NCBI RefSeq assembly: GCF_000002235.5
Contig: NW_022145609.1
Coordinates: forward strand, 7,883,163 to 7,947,162
From: Strongylocentrotus purpuratus
Lineage: Eukaryota; Echinodermata; Echinoidea; Camarodonta; Strongylocentrotidae
Direction of reading: 5' to 3'
DNA: 64,000 bases
Below the pieces are notes generated by a model. It was not told the DNA's origin, did no database searches, and saw only the letters and a list, made by a program, of their open reading frames with translations. The position numbers and the translations under genes were made by a program. Below are positions 12,332 to 27,200 of the stretch, piece after piece; position 1 is the stretch's first letter, and each line of letters starts with the position of its first letter.

Positions 12332-15300
12332 TCATACTACTAAAATAATGGTCTTATTATGTTGGGTAGCGTCATCAGTATTAACACCGCTCTTCCCGAG
12401 GGCCTAGCAATCATATATGATTACCTCAGCATTGTCAGATACCATTATAACCCTCCTGAGGTGAAGGGGGTAAATGTGGGTAAAAACACATTGTCCAAAG
12501 ATGTAAGCACCTTGAAAGGGCGCAAACTAGGGACCTCTAGACAAACGTGTATGCACAATGTTAGTTGCATTTTACTTTCTTGGCTTTCAAACCGCTAGGG
12601 GGGGGGGGGGGGCTCGCTGGCTGTAACCTATCCTGGATACACCACTAATTACAAAGGTTCATTGACTATGAAATATTATACAGTGTAAATTTGTCTTAAT
12701 GCAGTGTTTCACCGGAGAGCACTGCTTATAGGCTATCATATCATGCACCGTGTATTTTCAAGATTATGCCAGCGGAAAACAAAGATTATGTCGGCGGAAA
12801 ACATGGCTGACAGTGAGATTAAACCGCCCCAAATACGCCAAATAGTACAAAAGCCTCTGAATATTAGAGGCGACTTCAGAAAACCTCGGATACTACCGAA
12901 AGCAGAATGTCAACACACCCTGAGCTCGTATTATCTCACCTAATCCCTTGTTCGCCTTTTGTCTATCTTGGAACCAGTGTTGTGTCTGTCGTGAAGCATT
13001 TGGCGGGATCTTAATGCTAGACTATGTTTTCGCTGGCAGTATCATGCCGTCTGACTCATGAAATCTTTGATTTCCACCGTCTTGAACTACCTAGCAAGAA
13101 ATTGCTGTTAAATGCGCCCTTCCTGTAAAGCAATTCTCTCTGCGCTAACTGAACTCTGCATGCACAATGTAATTCCGACCTGAACCATTTAATCTTTCTT
13201 TTTCCTACTCTCTTCAAGTCCTTATTCCCCGGCCCCCCCCCCCCCCCACTCAGTGTTATTTAGGGTACGCATATGCGTGTTCCAACCGACCCCCCTTTTC
13301 AGCAAAAGTCCGGTGTGTAAAGTCAATACGGCTCGACCTTTTTCTTTTGTATACGAGCCTTTTTCCGCACCCCCCCTTTTCAGCAAAAGTCCGGTGTGTA
13401 AAGTCAGTACGGCTCGACCTTTTTCTTTTGTTACGAAAAGGACATTTTGGCAACACGCATGCGGTCATTTTGAAACCTGAGTGGGGGGGCCGGGCCTTAT
13501 TCTTCGACCTCTTTTCTCTCATTTTCTCTTTTTCTTTGAATTCTTGATATCTTTCCTCCCTTTATTTTTGTACCGATAAACATATTTTCCTGTTCTTTCT
13601 CCTTCGATTTTCTTCCTTTATACTTGTTTTTATTTTTCTTAATTTTTTCTTTTCCCTTTTTACTTTTCGTCTCTCCTCTTTTCAGTTTTCCGTTGACCCT
13701 TAGTATTCATTGTTTGATTAATTTGTTTAACTAAAGGATGCTATTAATAGATTTATTCTTTTTTATATTCAAAACGCGCTGGATGCGAATTCAAAGCTAC
13801 AAGCTTACCATAGCCAATAATTAGTTTGACGTCATGTGACAATTCTTTTTCCCTTGTTGCGCTGGACATTACACATGTCGCTATAAGACATCTTTCCTGT
13901 AATCATGCGAATCGTACACCTGTTAATTTCGTCTGTCAGATATCACTCAGGAGACAAGGATGTTTTCAAAAACAGGTTTAGCTCACTGGGAAAGTCAAGA
14001 GGGAAAATAAAATACCCCAAGCACACATGACGTCATGGCCCATGCAGCAATCTTGATTGCGAACGTTTGAGAGTTCAGATAAATATATTTTGGAAACCAT
14101 AAAACTAACTTGCAAGAACTTAGTTTTCAAGGTTATTTCATGACAAATGTTAGACGACGCATGCAGAGAGATCTATATTTTCATTTCATTATTTACCTGT
14201 TGGTTGCTTTATACTTCATTAACGAATTCAGGTAATTCAATATCCTGTCCCTAAAGCGGATTCACAGTTTTTTCGATTTCCAAAAAAACAAATCATGCTT
14301 TTGTTATTGTCAAAAAACTCTTGACAATCCAGCTGCGTTTAATATTGTTTGACAGATAAAGAAAAATGGGCCTCCCAAGTCCTGCTTTTTGTCGTATTTG
14401 ACCTAAAATTAACGATCCTTGCAAAATTTTCATTTCAATCTTTCAATTGTCAGGCTCGTATCATCAAATACAAGCAAGACGTGAGAAATATCGGGAAAGG
14501 GAGTCTAATGGGTCTAACGTTGGCCTTCCATTTTTGTTATCGGGCTTACCTGTTTCGCCAATATTTTCTCTATACGTTATATTTTACATGCACTTTCGAA
14601 TCTCACACAGGTAATCCTTTATTGCTTCCCTATGGCAATTAAATATCAAGTCAACCTCGGTTTAATTGCTATTATCCTTCACTGATGAATATCTTAATCA
14701 GCCTCAGGGCTTAGTCAAAAGGTCTATGAAGGTCTTTGAACCTCTTATTAGGTAAATTAAACTTTTTATTAATAATTGGATACATGATTACGGCTATATA
14801 GGTCACTACTTTCAATTTCTCACTCTTGTCTTAATGATGTGGTAGCCTTCATTTTAATATCATTATCTCAAATCACCTTTCTTACAAATTGAAAATTTGT
14901 TATATCTTGAAGTAATGCTAAGAGAAAACCGCTTTGGTTTTATATCCACTCGCTTGAAGAGTTGCAAAATTCATCCACTTAATAATATTACTTTTGAAAG
15001 GGAGCCTTTGTTTAGCCTTCTTCTTGATTTTTAACGATGACAACCATTTTTCATTTTCCTGGCCTTTTGGTAGCATCTGCTTTAATATTGGAGTAATTTG
15101 TCCTCAAAATTAGTCCAAAAAAAACCGTAATCAAATTTTCTGAAGGCTACCTTTTATCGAACCTCTGTTTTTAATTGCTTTGTATTTCAAAGGAAAAAAG
15201 TCCACGTTTTTTTTTCTTTTTTCCTCCATAACATTCCTAGTGGAATGTTAAACGCTTTTTATTAATATTGATAACCATTTCACTCAAGCGTGACGGAAGC

Positions 15301-18300
15301 CTGTTTTAGTTACGTGGTCGAGTTGTTTTTCAGATCTAGCCAGGTATTTTTTGACAGCAAGTCACGATTTGGTCGTAAGTTTTAATTGATCACGAAGGAT
15401 ATGGTAATCTCGATGTTATTGTCAAACGTCCGCCTCATCCCCGTGAAACAGTCGAAACCTGTCTTCCGTATTGGGACGTGTCTTAATAAACGGAATAACC
15501 CGCGGTTTCTCATCGGTTAGAAAAGATATTATTGTTTTGACGTTTAACGTTGTCGATTTGATGACTTCATGAGCTTTGTGTGATTCGGGTGATGATGGCA
15601 AAGATGTTGTTTAACTTTGCTGTTTGTCCTCCTTTGCCTCACACCTCTTCTTCATTTTAATTTCCCTTTGTCTGTTTGGATACTGAATGATTTGATTCGG
15701 TTGCACAGTCAATTAGTTTTCTTAACATAAAAATGTTCCTTGAAGGATAAATCCTTGAAATATTTAATTATTGCATCCTTCAACATACGACTTACGAATC
15801 AACGAGTACAAAGACCAACATTTTTTAGACATATACAATATAACTACGATGATTTCCCCTGTCACCTTAATAGAGGAATTTTACTGTATACATACAACAA
15901 GATATATTGATTAAAAGGAAAAGTTTGCAAACGATGATGAAATGCTTTAAAAATCGAATGAAATTTATTGAGATGGTTCATCAAAATATCGAAAATGCAG
16001 GTGGAATCCTCATTTCGATTTTATCACATCTCTATTTTAATTTCCTATGTCACTCCATATTTGACGACTGAAAAAGTATAATTTAGATTAAATTAAACTA
16101 CTCTAGGTAATAATTCAGTGGATTAGACTTCATGTCCACCGTCTCGCAACTGGTCGTAAATTGAGGGGTTAGTGTACTTTTTATTTTTTATTCAACGGTC
16201 ATTTATAGCGTTTTAATTAATAATTTTTCCCGAAATACGTGGATAAATCGGAAATCCCAAACCCAAATGCGATCCGCTTGGGCATAAGCCAGGCAATAAC
16301 TCTTCCATCCGATTTCTATATCGGGAAGAAATTATTGGGATGTGTGCAATCCCTCAATTTCCTTGAAATGTAGAAAATTAATGTACAACTGTCTAACCAT
16401 CAATTAAGGGAAGATGCTTAGTTAATAAGAAAGGGGGCCGTCACATCTAAATTGACGATGATGGCAGCGTTTATTGAACTAATATTGCGTATTGAGCATG
16501 TATTCTGACTTATGTGGTGCCTAAAGCTCGCAGAAGATGCATTGAGTAGAGGCATTTAATATAATTCAAAGAGGTTTCTAAATCTGATTGTCTTCTATTT
16601 TATCAAGATAAAAATTCAATAAAATTTGAGGATCTCGTATTTGAGTATGGATGAATCATCAGCACTTTTCCATTAAAATGCAAGGTCCATGACTTTACCA
16701 TATAGTACCACTTCTCACAAGTACTGTAGGATACAGATTCAAAACGAGGGCGCCCTCATTTGAAGGTGCACCAAAATTTGGCATTTTATAGCTGGACATA
16801 ATCTGGATATAAGGTCATTTAAATAGCACAAACAATTATCCATTTGGGCACGACAATAACCGCACTAGTGTTAGGCAAATATTTCTCTCTCAGAACTTTG
16901 TCGGTCTACAACACCATACCGTGTCCAAAATGTCGTACACAGAGGATGTAGTATTGCAGACGTAATGTATTAGCATTTCTGATCATGACTAATGCTATAA
17001 GACGGGAAGTGCAATGAATGTTGGTCCTTAAATAGATGTTTTTTATCAACAACACTAGCACTAAGGCGATGAAACCAGTCCACCCACTAGAAATGATTAA
17101 CTCATCGATCCCCAACGGCAACAGTAAACAAAGATTCATATATGAACCCGAATTGATGGGTTAATTTAATAATAATCATGGTAAATGTCATCATTTTACT
17201 TGGAGCACGAAAAGGGCAAAGTTTTTTAATACCGAACATCCTGTGTTTAAATTGTGTTCTGTGGCCATTCTTTCTTGGAAGCTGGTTCCATAGCCGTCAA
17301 AAATAATTTGTGCCCACGCTAAGAAACAAAGCCAAATATTGGGTATTTTCGTAGTAACATGATCTCAAACACTTAAAAATAAACAACGGCGGTCTCATTA
17401 TCCTTGCACGTCAACCTATTAAATTATGCGAACAAAAAGATAATTAGTTACATAACCCAAACAGGATTTCTGTAGGCAATACATTAAGGTAATGAATCGC
17501 CCTTATATTGATTTCTTGAAAGTCTTTGCGATCGTGTTTCGTATTTTCTGGATAAGACGCTTTTCTAGGTTAAAACAAAAGTTGATCTTCCCTGATGCTA
17601 TCACTTCCCAGTTCACCACTGCCATCTCTCATCCTAGCTTTGTATAGAAATTGTTTTTTTGAGAGAGCGTCAACCATATTTTGTGGATTGTACAACGAAT
17701 CGGATACACGAGGATAACAAAAAACGAAGTCTCTTTTATTAGAGGGGTTGTCAAACTACCATTCTGACTAAACCATTATCAAACTACGATTGCAACTAGT
17801 AACACAAGTCGCCTTCTGGTTCTTAATACTCTGTTATCAGACTTAAAGGTACTATGTCCCTTTTGCAGCTAACTTCTAATTCTTTAGAACTTTGCAGGAA
17901 TTATGAATATGTCATGTATGTCCTATCTGTGAAATTTAAACGTTAGCAGTGTCCTGATATTCAAATTATGCAAGGAAACCCGTTTACTTGCTAGACTTCA
18001 CTGTCAGACACTATTGAGTGACTGACTGGCTTTTTTCTTCTTTGGTAATAACATACATGAAAAGAGTTGCAAAGGATACATGAGCATTTGTCTACATCAA
18101 TAACCCACTTCTTGTGATGGCCAAGATTAAACTGATTGAATCTTTGCGCAGCATAAAACGTATGACCATTCGGTACAATTGTCTGAAAATCAAGACTATT
18201 ACTTTTGGGCTCTATAGCCCTAAAGTCGATTTGACAACTAATAGTCATTATTTTCCCACTTGAAGACATTTTCAAGCCCCACCTTTTTTAGGGAAGTTCT

Positions 18301-19114
18301 AAATAAGTATTATCTTTCAAATGCAGTTGGAATAATAACTTTTTCATTTTTGGGACCTGCAAATGGGACATAGTACCTTTAAGTATACAAAGTCTAATCA
18401 CCTTTACGATAAGGTACTTCGTATACCAGCTCACCCAAACACATGCCTTCGACTGGTCATCTTGACCATTACTAAGGGTGGTCTCTTCGACAGCTGCTCT
18501 CAAAAACTTTGTCACTGGCATAGAGGCTGACCCTCTCCTATCTAATTAACACATCATTTCCTCCCTGAGAAGACTATATCATTATTACTATAATGATGCA
18601 CACCTACATGGGTTGGTGTGAGAGGTATGTGCGTGTGTGTGGGGGGGGGGGAGGGGATATCAAAGAGGTAGGCATAGAAGGGAATTCCTTAGATAGGGTG
18701 GGACATGGAGATCCACCCAGTACTTCCGAAACAAAGGATTAACTTATTTACCTTTTAAAGGTAGTATTATTAATTTACTTAGAATTCTAATTGGTCTGTA
18801 AATTGAGGTCAATCCAAGTTTAAAAATACATCCCCCACAGATTCAGAATATGCTATAGGATAGAAAAGGGCGTTTGATAAAGATTGTTTTTAATTCGCAG
18901 ACACTAATTTGAACATTTTACTCAAATGTTGTTGGCATTCACTCACTTTTCCTGTACTATTATCACCTGCCAATTTTTTTTCTTCTTCTGCAAATATAAA
19001 TTAATTTACATAATTGATTTTTCTCTTTTATTGTTCAAGATAATATAAACGAATGAAAATCAAGCTACATTACTCGAATATCAGCATGTTCTCAGCAATG
19101 AGAGAATTGCTTTT

Positions 19115-19158
<44 letters not shown>

Positions 19159-22100
19159 CAATATTGAGGCTCTTATTTTCTAAATGAAACAAGCAGGATT
19201 GTTTGATAAAGAAGTTAATATCATTTAATTATTTCCAAAATGTAAAACTAGAATAAAACTATTGACCTTTTCTTGGTTTGTATGTTCCAAAAATACAGTT
19301 TGCGAAATAAAACTTTAGGCATCAGAGATTAAGTTACAATTCTAATCCTGGCACTGTGCCTATAACATAGTACATTCCTTATCGCTCACCGCTTTGATTG
19401 CTTCCAGAAAAATTGGCTGAAAATGACATGAAGAGTATGATGATATCTCGATGACTATAGCCCCCTTGGAGTGGCCCCGCGTTGAAACTTACGGAAATAA
19501 TTAGTTTACAGAATGTTGTTGATTGGTTGGGGCCCCTTATGTGCGGATAAAGGAAGCCTGATTAGATTACTCGGCTCTAGACTTCCCATATTGGCATGGT
19601 CAGTATTTGTAATAAAAGCTAGTTTCTGTTGACCATTACTTGTTATTCATATAGGCGCAAGAAAGAGAGTTACTCTTTCATGTAAAATAATTAGTGGGTG
19701 CTTACCCCAAAATAATAATTAGTCATTTGATTTGAAGTCATGTTAATATTAAAACGATCAACAAAAGAAAGGAAAAAGATGTAAGTGAAATGTCATTTTC
19801 GATGTATGTATGTATGTATATCCACAATTTTTATTCATTATTCGACCATTTAGAAACCTATTGAGCGTGTTGAGGTAGTGTTTTCTGTGTCACTTCTCTT
19901 CAACAAAATGTTTTGCCATGCATACACGAGATGACATATACAATCATAGAATCACTTCTTGAAAAATTTGCCCTTAGAAGAAAATAATAAATAAATAAAT
20001 AAATAAAAATGGACACATTTCTTTAAGTAAACCAACGAACGAAACGAATAACGGACTTTAAAGAGGATGCCCAGCGTTACTCTTACACCATGTACATCGC
20101 GCACGATACCCATGCAAAACGTCCATTTAAAAGTGATTGCATAAATACGTGATATATATACCGAAGTCGATATGATGAAGAAATGAGAATGCATTTATCT
20201 TCCGATAAGAGAGGCGGCGCCGTGATGAGAGTTAGATGGAGGTTGATGAGTTTCGTCACGAGTCGATGATAACAATAATTGGTTTGGGGGTTCCGAGGGA
20301 GAATATCTTCTTCTGGTTTTTGTCTCATCATAGTTACGCCAATCAATATTCGAAACAGTCCTGTATCACTCTGTTGGGTAATGGGATGAGAATAAAGGCC
20401 ATTTTATTCTTGAAAGTGTACCCAATGCATAAATAAATAGGTTTTAAAAGGAAATAACGAATATGGTTATTCTCTTAAATTTGTGCAATACTTATAATCA
20501 CAAATAATTTCATATGACGACAACATCATGTGCCTTTATAGTCAGGTAAATGAATGTGAAATGTTATAAAAAGAATAAGCATTTTATCTGTCTTGATATT
20601 ACCGAGTCATCTACGGACAAGGAGATATGTCGAAATGTTAATGATTTGGAACATCAACCTAATTCGCGTGGTATGGAGAAAGTGTAACCAAACGTAGTTG
20701 AATAAACATGGGAGATGAAAGTAAGTAGGTAGATAAGAGTAGGTCTAGTGGTAATGTCCATGGTACGGCCAGCTCTCTGTCTTCGCCTACAAACTGACTC
20801 GGCGGTTCGAGACTGAGACAGTTTACCCGAGTCACTTTCAGATGGTGACTTTAAAGGTCTGACCCCAGACGTAAATTATCCTACCTGATTGATAACCGTC
20901 TGTAAAAAAACACAACAAATACAAACACACACAGGCCCATGGACTTAAGGCTATTGAAATGTCGAGTGTTTTAACCCCAACTGTGGCCTCTTTTTTAATA
21001 GGTAGGAACATATCTTTGTACTTTGCGAAGTTTACATCTACTGAAGATAAAATTTGTTCGGTAGCTAATACTCTCACTCTCATGAATGTCTCTCACTTTG
21101 TCAGATCTCTGTATTTTGGGGTAAGACTTTATTTATTTTTAATCATTTTAGGTAATATTAATCATTCTAACCTCGTCACTCTCCTATCCACCCTCCAGTG
21201 CCTACCGAGTCACAGTAAAGCGCATGAATGAGGTCGCCAAACGCTCAGCCGACTACCAAGACTACCAAGGATGGTCAATGCGCCCGGTTTACCCCGGCCA
21301 CTACACCCAATCCACCTCGCACTGGATCGCTGCGGAGTTCGGGCAAGGGGAACTCCCCAATGTCTTCACAGTCGGGGATAACAGGACGTACGGGGGGTAC
21401 CACAATGTCCCTCTCGCTCCCGGAAGCTCGTACGGGATCAGCATGTGCAGCGTCAGTAGGACAATGAGGGTTAGTATTAATGTTACCTTTATTCATTTTT
21501 AATCTATTTATAAGACCATTGTCCAATTGTTCGATGGATTAAATCATTTTGTAAGGAAAAGTGCACTGACATGAGGTCACTTGTTTCCATTTTGCATTTC
21601 TTAATTCACAAATTCAATTAAATTAGATCAAGAACCACTTGATTTAGACTGTATAACAGATTCATCCGATGCTTTCACCCTGCATTTATATAAAAAAGTT
21701 TGTGTTGTGATGTCTTTTGATATAGATTTTTAATCATAATAAATGGTATTTTCATGATTGTCCTTATACAAACTCAAAAATAAACGGATGTATACAGATA
21801 ACTGATTATTTTTGCTTTCTTGAAAAATGGTGAATTACCAAAAAACATCGAGTCCAAAATGTTCTTTTTTCCAGAAAGGAGAGGCATTACGTAAGAATAA
21901 GCTTGAGTTGGTTTTGGGGGTTAATAAACAAATTACTTTTTGTATGTTGTTTAGGACATGGCATCAAGTTGCAGTCATCCCATCGAAGTCAAAGGTCAGT
22001 ACTCTAAACATTATTATGAATGTAAAGCAATCTTTAAAAAATCAATAGAATTAAAAAAGAAAAGTTTGTATTTATGAACAAATTGATGTGTAAAATATTT

Positions 22101-24235
22101 TTGTTTTAATGGATTACTTTGGTCGTTAATGATCACGATATATTTGTATTTACTTTGAAACAAGTTTAGATGGATACAAAATCTCGATATTTCTGTAAGA
22201 TGCATGGTTATAACATGGACGTACTAAGAAGGTCCATGATTATACATGGTGTACATCGGCCTTATTGGCATGGTCAGATTGGATTATTTGGGTCATGCTC
22301 TTCATTGTTCCTGGCAAAATAAATACTTCATGTGATATTATTCGGCTCTTTTATTTTTAAATAAGCTTGGCAGCTGCAGAGACAAATCTAAAAGCAACGC
22401 AAAGCCACTGGAACTGTGGAGCTCAAATAGCAAATATTGGGGGGGGGGGGCTGGAGAAGCTGGGGGATGAATGGATATTATAACCAACCGGCACATTGGT
22501 GGTTTCAATACAACATGGCGGTCGATTCATCATTCCAACTCGTTCCAATAATGCTGACCATACACCCGTGCTATGACGAACGCTCAGATGGATACATTGT
22601 AATACCCTTAACCTAGATACTAAATGGGAAGTCAAACACATTGTTTGATTTTACAAAAATGGGAAGTGGCGGCTTAGGCTCCTACATGATATTTTAATTA
22701 AGCTTCCTGTGAACAAAAATCTAGCACCAGATAACACATTTTAGGCAGCTTGCCCCTATATTTGGCGGGAAAGGGGAGGGATCCCCCCCCCCCTTATTCA
22801 TGAGAGGCCTGTCATTTCCTATCATGTACATGTATTGTGTGCTGTCATTTAATCTAGTGTGTTGAAAGAATCTATTGTAAGTGACAATTCATACTGCACA
22901 GTGTGATACATCAAAAGCACACCGAAACATAACTCATAATTTAGCATACCGATATGAACTTGCATCAACAGTATTCAAACTTCACAAGTACACTTAAAAA
23001 GTATAGCAATCGTCACTGAAGTTCGAAAATGTCGGTGTTATGGTTAACCGAGAGTTCATGAGACCGACATCCCACAAAATTGGCATCGGTCTCGTATAGA
23101 CTGTCGGTCTATTGAGATGTCCCGCACTCACATTGACTGACTAAATAACCCCCTCTTTGACCGAGCGTAGTTTTTTTTTTTTTTTTGGGGGGGGGGAGGG
23201 GGAGGGCTTTAGGAATGTGGTTATAATGGTATATTGCAATCAACCTTTGACGAGGATCACAGTCCTAACTGCCAAATATCGAGTTTCAAACCAACACAAT
23301 AACAATATCCTGAACACGGCTGTGGTCCAGAAAAATCCAAAAACATGAAGATCAGTCTAAATCCTGGATAAGAATAATGTCTGATCCCAACTCAGAAGCC
23401 TCCAACAAAAGTACGTGATGTATTCAAAGCATAGTGCTAAAAAAAAAATCAGATATCAGTGACGCATTACTTTCTTTAGCGGCGTCAATATAATACGCAA
23501 ATGAATCTAAACTATGACTAGAGAAAAAAATGTTGTGATAACCACGATTTGGAATAATCACCGGAGATACGGAGAGCTCTTTTTTGAAAGATTCGAACAA
23601 GGGAGTAGTGATTTTCCTTTCGTTTCAAGTTAGTGTTTATCAGGTTCTTTGAAAAGAAGTCCATTGTGCATTCGCGTTTGTATGCATCGAATTATTACAC
23701 TGTTGTATCATTATTGATTTATTGATAAGAGTATTAATATATTTCTTAGGATGATCAGAAGTCGACTGATGTAATAGTTTGAAGAGCACATGTTAAATGA
23801 ATTCACTCTGGTTAAATTCCAACGCAAAATAAAACTGATTGCGTGGTGGTGGAGTAAGTGTAGAACTGGGAATACTTCGTCTCATCACAAAGTTCATTTT
23901 TCTTCACGACAACATAAGGCTTACTTTCTCTTTCTTTTTCCCTTCTTGTTATGCCTTGATCACAGCCAAGCCCAACCCGACATCGTTGTCGAATGCAACC
24001 GTCTTTCCGAACGAGTTAAAGGCTGCCCTGGGCGTCATCCTACTCGTGGTCATGGTCGCAGTCCTCATCGTAGCCGTGATCAGAAGAAGGTAAGGACACA
24101 GCATTCATGAAATCGTTTTGATGTCATTATATGCCATCATAATTATCTTCGATCAATTTTTTATCATTTTGTATCTCTCCCTGTCTCTGTATCTGCCTCT
24201 GTCTTCTGTCTCTCTCTTAATATATCCCCCTCTCT

Positions 24236-24280
<45 letters not shown>

Positions 24281-27200
24281 CTCTCTTTGTGTCTACTTTC
24301 ACCAAATTCTCTTTGACCAGTTACGTTTTTTTCAAAAGTTTATTCGAAGGTGACTTGTCGCATATCCATTCCGAGCACATACGAAAGCAATATCGTCATT
24401 CGTAATACAGGTATATCCATATTTTCTCGAATTGATAAATGCATTTATTTATATGTGTAAGTTAAGATCACAATGGATATGCGATTCTTAATATTATCTG
24501 GAAAAATTATAAGATACAGTACTAAATTAATCGTTTATTATACGAAGACAGACAGTGTAACAATTTGCGAGAGAGTGTGTAAACTTCTTTTGGAGAAAAA
24601 CATCATCTATACTAATGAATGCATGATTTTAGACGAAAAGGGGGATATTAACGATAATGGACATGCCTACTAAAATGTGATGTGTCAATCATCTACAAAT
24701 CTTGAGAGAGCAATCCGAAAATCGTAAAGAGCCAGTGCATACCTTTCATCAATCTATCAGTCACGGAAGGATTGGTTATATATTACTAATGATTGATATG
24801 ATAGGAAACTATTCAATGTTCTAAAGCGCAATGAGATTGGACACTGAAAGAGCAATCTATCATCGTAAATTAAAGATAATCATGATAATTCAGGAAGCGC
24901 ATTAAAATTAATGATTTTCCTTCCAAGCTAGTGCCCCTCATTCCTTCTCAAACCATTTAAAAGGCGGACATTGTCATTAAATAAAGATATGGGTGAAAAT
25001 TGATTTTAATGCTGGTCACATCCAAAACTAAACGTGCTTGATTCTCAAGCTAGTGGTGACAGAACCCTAAATCTCGATGCTCATACACGCATTGGATGTA
25101 AATAAAGGGTTCGAGAATTGAGACCAATCTTGATCTCATCTTTAAGACTGGTTACCGACCACGTCTTGCACCCTTGCGAGATATGCCGCATACGTTTGGA
25201 TTTCATTGAGATTAGGTCACCAGGAAACGTGGTATTTAATCAAGTTACAAAAAGTGTGTCTTTCGTCGACTTCACAGACGAAATGAAAAACAGGAAATTC
25301 GGGATAAAAGAACTGCTACTGAAATACAGGAAAACATTTGCAGAAATCTAATGAATCTGTTAACACTCCACCCTGTTTTTGAAAGATATTCAAGCATAGT
25401 AATATCGATGCACTATACTTCAACCTGTTTGCTCTTTATCTCTGAGTGCACTCTTTGAAAAACATGATTGTGGGAGTTTCTTTTGTTCGGTTGGCAGAGG
25501 AAATGAATAAAAAAGAAAAAGAAACTAAACACATGTGATTATAAACTATTCATGCATAATTATTATTCTAACAATGGTTAGATCATTCTAAATTACTATT
25601 CTGTGCATATAATCATAATTACGAGGCGTCCTTTGTTGTTTTACCCCTTAATCACAACTTATATACTATTACTAAACATAAAAAAGAGAAATAGTATAAT
25701 CCGGTAAATTTGTGATCGATCTATACCGCACAGCTATCTTCTGTTTTTTTTTTTTTTTTTTTTTTGTGTTTGTTTTGTTTTCTGTTTTTGTTTTGTGTTT
25801 GTTGTTGTTGGTTTTGTTTTTAACGGGGGTAGGGGATATAACAAACTTTATTCATTCGATATAACTAAGTTGATTGTAGTTTGTACTTTGTTCCAATATG
25901 TTATAAATTATAATTTGTAATAGGGATACTAGTACTGCAGAACAAAATATAGAGGGGGGGGGGGTTATAACAATATTAATTGAGATTACTGTATTTTGTA
26001 CTCTGTAATTGGTTTCAATATGTTATATATTACAATTTGTATGAATTAATATTATTTATTGAGTGAATACAATAAAGAATATCACAAAACAAAAAATCTT
26101 CTTTGCCATTGTATTCCCCAGCATGCAATGTTTTTGGATGTTACGAGTCCTTGCTGACTTTGAATTTGATTTGTTATAATTCATATCTCTATGAGTAGTC
26201 CCCTTTTCTCTTCCTTTACTCACCTTTGATAATTATTGTCGTCATCATTCGACTAAACATCGCTGATATTTATTATTTCTAACAGTGGTGGTAATTTTAG
26301 TATGAAATAGACATATTTGATAATGTAATGTTTACTTTTCAAACACAAGTGTTTTCTCTTGACAACTAAAAAGATTGTCAGAGTCGTATCTGACATAGCA
26401 ACAACTGATGTATTCAGAGTGGATTCCATCCGCGGAGATGCCATCATTCATAGCAGATGAATGGAATGAATAAATTAAGATACATCAATAAACAGGTCTA
26501 TTAGTATGAAACAGCGACCTTCATCGGTACTTTGATATATAATTTTGATAATAATGCTATCCAATATTTTGTTTTTTTCTTATTTGGCGTTAACTTTTTT
26601 TGCTTATTTTTCTACCTTGTTCTTAGGAAACGACTTCACACAACTCGTCCCAAGGAAGGTATCGGTCTATCTGCCCTAGGTATGTAACAACTACATACAT
26701 GTAGTTCATTTTGACACCTGTATCTGTAACAGTCTTATGCCAATTATAGGTCATGTCATGTCTAATTATATTCTTCATATTGAATATTTACATCGTTCCA
26801 AAACCAATATGATGCGATATTTCTACTAGCTAGCAGTTTCAACAGGGAAAAATGCGAGGTCCCTATACGATTTTATAAATTAACATTAATTCACAAGAAC
26901 TTGTTTGGATCTAAACTGTCAGATGTTTTTATAAATAATATGTCTATTAAATCCATCTCCGTATTTTCATCATACATGAAAGAACTGTATAATACTTGTT
27001 CAACTGAATATATTATCAACCATGAAGCACTCTTTTGGAAGAAAATTGTGTTTGTGTTTCATTGAAAACATGGTTATTTCTTTACAACTCATGAAAAAAC
27101 AAACAATCAAGTTAATATTTATTAATGAAGGATTTGTTATTGCGTTAGTTTAACACGGTATTCCGTCAGAACAAAGCTGACTAGTTTCTTAATTGTTTTT

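Larger units (their letters stand above)
12158..21198 (+). other. RPTP intron 3, about 9 kb
   Basis: Holds the (ACT)n tract, the hAT-like MITE, the second 540-bp element, the (GT)n tract and the probable SINE. About 13800-17800 is non-repetitive, of ordinary complexity and without exons; regulatory elements could reside here but none can be named. Confidence 0.6.
21995..26626. other. RPTP introns 5 and 6 (with exon 6 between)
   Basis: G and C homopolymers at 22440 and 22786, T/G run at 23170, CT microsatellite at 24170 and a poly-T/GT tract at 25745-25820. The frame at 25118-25351 lacks any domain signature. No other gene seen. Confidence 0.5.

Noticed and set aside
20735-20830. tRNA gene
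   Set aside because: Box A/B-like words exist, but acceptor and anticodon stems do not pair; listed as a probable SINE.
25118-25351. 77-codon frame in RPTP intron 6
   Set aside because: No recognisable domain, no flanking splice sites in a usable phase, and AT-rich context.
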